The position numbers were made by a program, and so were the translations under genes. This document shows, piece after piece, positions 62,740 through 64,000 of a DNA stretch of 64,000 nt (its first letter is position 1; every line of letters begins with the position of its first letter). The notes beneath the pieces were generated by a model. The model made no database searches. It was given only the letters and a program-made list of their open reading frames with translations, and was not told where the DNA came from. The DNA is from Palaemon carinicauda (lineage: Eukaryota > Arthropoda > Malacostraca > Decapoda > Palaemonidae), in NCBI RefSeq assembly GCF_036898095.1, contig NC_090757.1, positions 62,919,589-62,983,588 on the forward strand, written 5' to 3'.

Positions 62740-64000
62740 AGCAACGGTACGTCTGCATTCTACCAAGCCAAAAGCAAAAGTGGTTACTCAGCCGACTGGT
62801 GTGAGTGAGCAGGGTAGTCAGTCTACCCTAACCCCACCCACTAACTAGCGGATGGGGTAGCTATCCCTCACAAAAATTGTCTTGGCTAGTCTTTCAGATT
62901 CACCGAAAAGTAATACCCCTATAAAAAGCTTAAGGTTTGTATTTGCACCGGAACAAAACTCCTCGGGAGGAGCACCTAATTCGCAGATGGGGAAGGAGTT
63001 CCCCCAAGAGAACAGATGCAAATTAAGGATAGTGCAACCCTTACCCGGCTGAATCAACAAGAGAAGGAGAGCGGCAGCGTAAAAACTGTAACAGAACAAG
63101 AATTACAATTAATAAATTCAGGTAACAAAACCAACTACTCGGCAGAACCACTGAACCCTCCAGCAGGAGAGATAGGTGAAGGCATTGACTTCTCTAGCAA
63201 GTCTGCTCTTTCCCTTCCCCCAGGGAGCGCTCCCAAGTGGGAGCGGACAAGCTAAGGTTATGCGTAATCCCCGCCAGCAAGAAAGGCCAAGGACCATTGT
63301 CCCAAGGAGAGTAGAGTCGATGCTGAAAAGTTAAATTACAAACAGTTATTATTTAACTTACTTAATGGAGAAAACCATTCGGAAGCGCAACCTAACCTGT
63401 GAATGGGAGAGGTGTTCCCCCACAAAGGATCTGCACACCACTAACATAAAGTGAGCAGCAATGTCAGTGAGAAAGAGCAAGACCGAAGTCAAGCTCTGTG
63501 AAGGCCGCAAGCAGATTCACTCTAAGAATACGTAAGGGGGGGTGACATTAACATCCGAACGAAGGAGAATCCAAATGATGACGACTCGCCTGCGGCGGCA
63601 GCTGAGTCACTCGGAAGGCCACCCGTCTACGAGATGTCCGTTGTCCAAAGGAGGAAGGTCATAAGGAAAGGTTCTCCGCCCTTTAGAACCTTCCGCACTA
63701 CGCTGTCACACAAACAGCAACATTCGCTGTAAAATAAACTTAGAATATATATAAAAACATAAAAAATTTTTTCATATATACTGTATAAAAGAAAAACATA
63801 AGATTAAAAAATCAAAACGCTGGTCAGTTGGAGAGGGGAGAGAGACAACATCTCTCTTCCCGAGCCAAAAGTAAAGTAAGTTACAATTACAGGAGTGTGA
63901 GCGAGGGGTAGCTACAACCTCCACCCCATCTCTAACTAGCGGTATGGGTGGTTAACCCTCACTAAAAGTCTAATGGCTCATCTTCCAGCCTCGCCGAAAG
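62740..64000 (-). mobile_element. DIRS gag-side fragments with two terminal repeats
   Basis: Terminal repeats at about 62790-62960 (CCGAAAAGTAATACCCCTAT) and 63890-64000 (CAGCCTCGCCGAAAG at the window edge) bracket gag-like sequence 62960-63830 on the minus strand. Short frames and many indels. The second repeat continues outside the window. Confidence 0.55.

Overview
The window looks like nuclear DNA from a crustacean, most likely a decapod. It has long AT-rich stretches, (GA)n and trinucleotide microsatellites, spliceosomal exons with canonical GT..AG borders, and a very high density of mobile elements. DIRS1-like tyrosine-recombinase retrotransposons dominate, and these are known to be abundant in decapods. 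There are no bacterial operons, no rRNA and no intact stand-alone tRNA gene. The decapod call is inference from the repeat families, not from a marker gene.

Host genes. Two exons on the minus strand (37933-38053 and 24380-24569) fit a homologue of AVL9, a DENN-related late secretory pathway protein. Their splice phases match and join them across a 13.4-kb intron. That intron is filled with DIRS elements, a LINE, a LINE-tailed non-autonomous element and a short piece resembling the first exon of the spindle-checkpoint gene MAD2 (34815-34895). The MAD2 piece lacks a GT donor.

Layout. 1-827 is the 3' end of a Jockey/CR1-type LINE. 1446-3176 is a non-autonomous Tigger/pogo element. 3861-5900 is a DIRS gag-like fragment. 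6420-7880 holds two tandem 3' ends of a CR1-like LINE with (GA)n tracts. 8058-8324 is a TTAA-flanked MITE. 8440-15785 is a nearly complete APE-type LINE split by a 2.6-kb Tigger transposon (11264-13893). 15786-18642 holds another CR1-like LINE piece, a Tigger end, a DIRS gag piece and a MITE. 18650-21940 is a plus-strand DIRS with nested insertions, followed by a tRNA-related SINE (21990-22310). 22690-38340 is mostly the AVL9 exon and intron region, with three DIRS copies. 38700-45020 is a DIRS element retaining gag, RT/RNase H and recombinase remnants. 45350-57400 is another DIRS whose RNase H-to-recombinase segment is present as six near-identical 1137-bp tandem copies (46197-53018) and which carries a hAT insertion (55266-56228). 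57806-59576 holds two head-to-head ends of one LINE. 59577-61823 is a second, much better preserved Tigger transposase gene. The window ends in more DIRS gag and terminal-repeat sequence.

How the parts relate. Almost every coding sequence belongs to a mobile element, and most are broken. The nesting order can be read from target-site duplications: TA for Tigger, CTCTAAAG for hAT, TAACAACATA for the LINE. The strongest oddities are the 6 x 1137-bp amplification inside a DIRS element, a shared TA-CTG-TA insertion that breaks reading frames in two unrelated elements and looks like a cut-and-paste excision footprint, and in-frame minisatellites of different periods inside the DIRS gag-like ORFs. 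All homology calls come from recognising motifs by eye; no database search was run.
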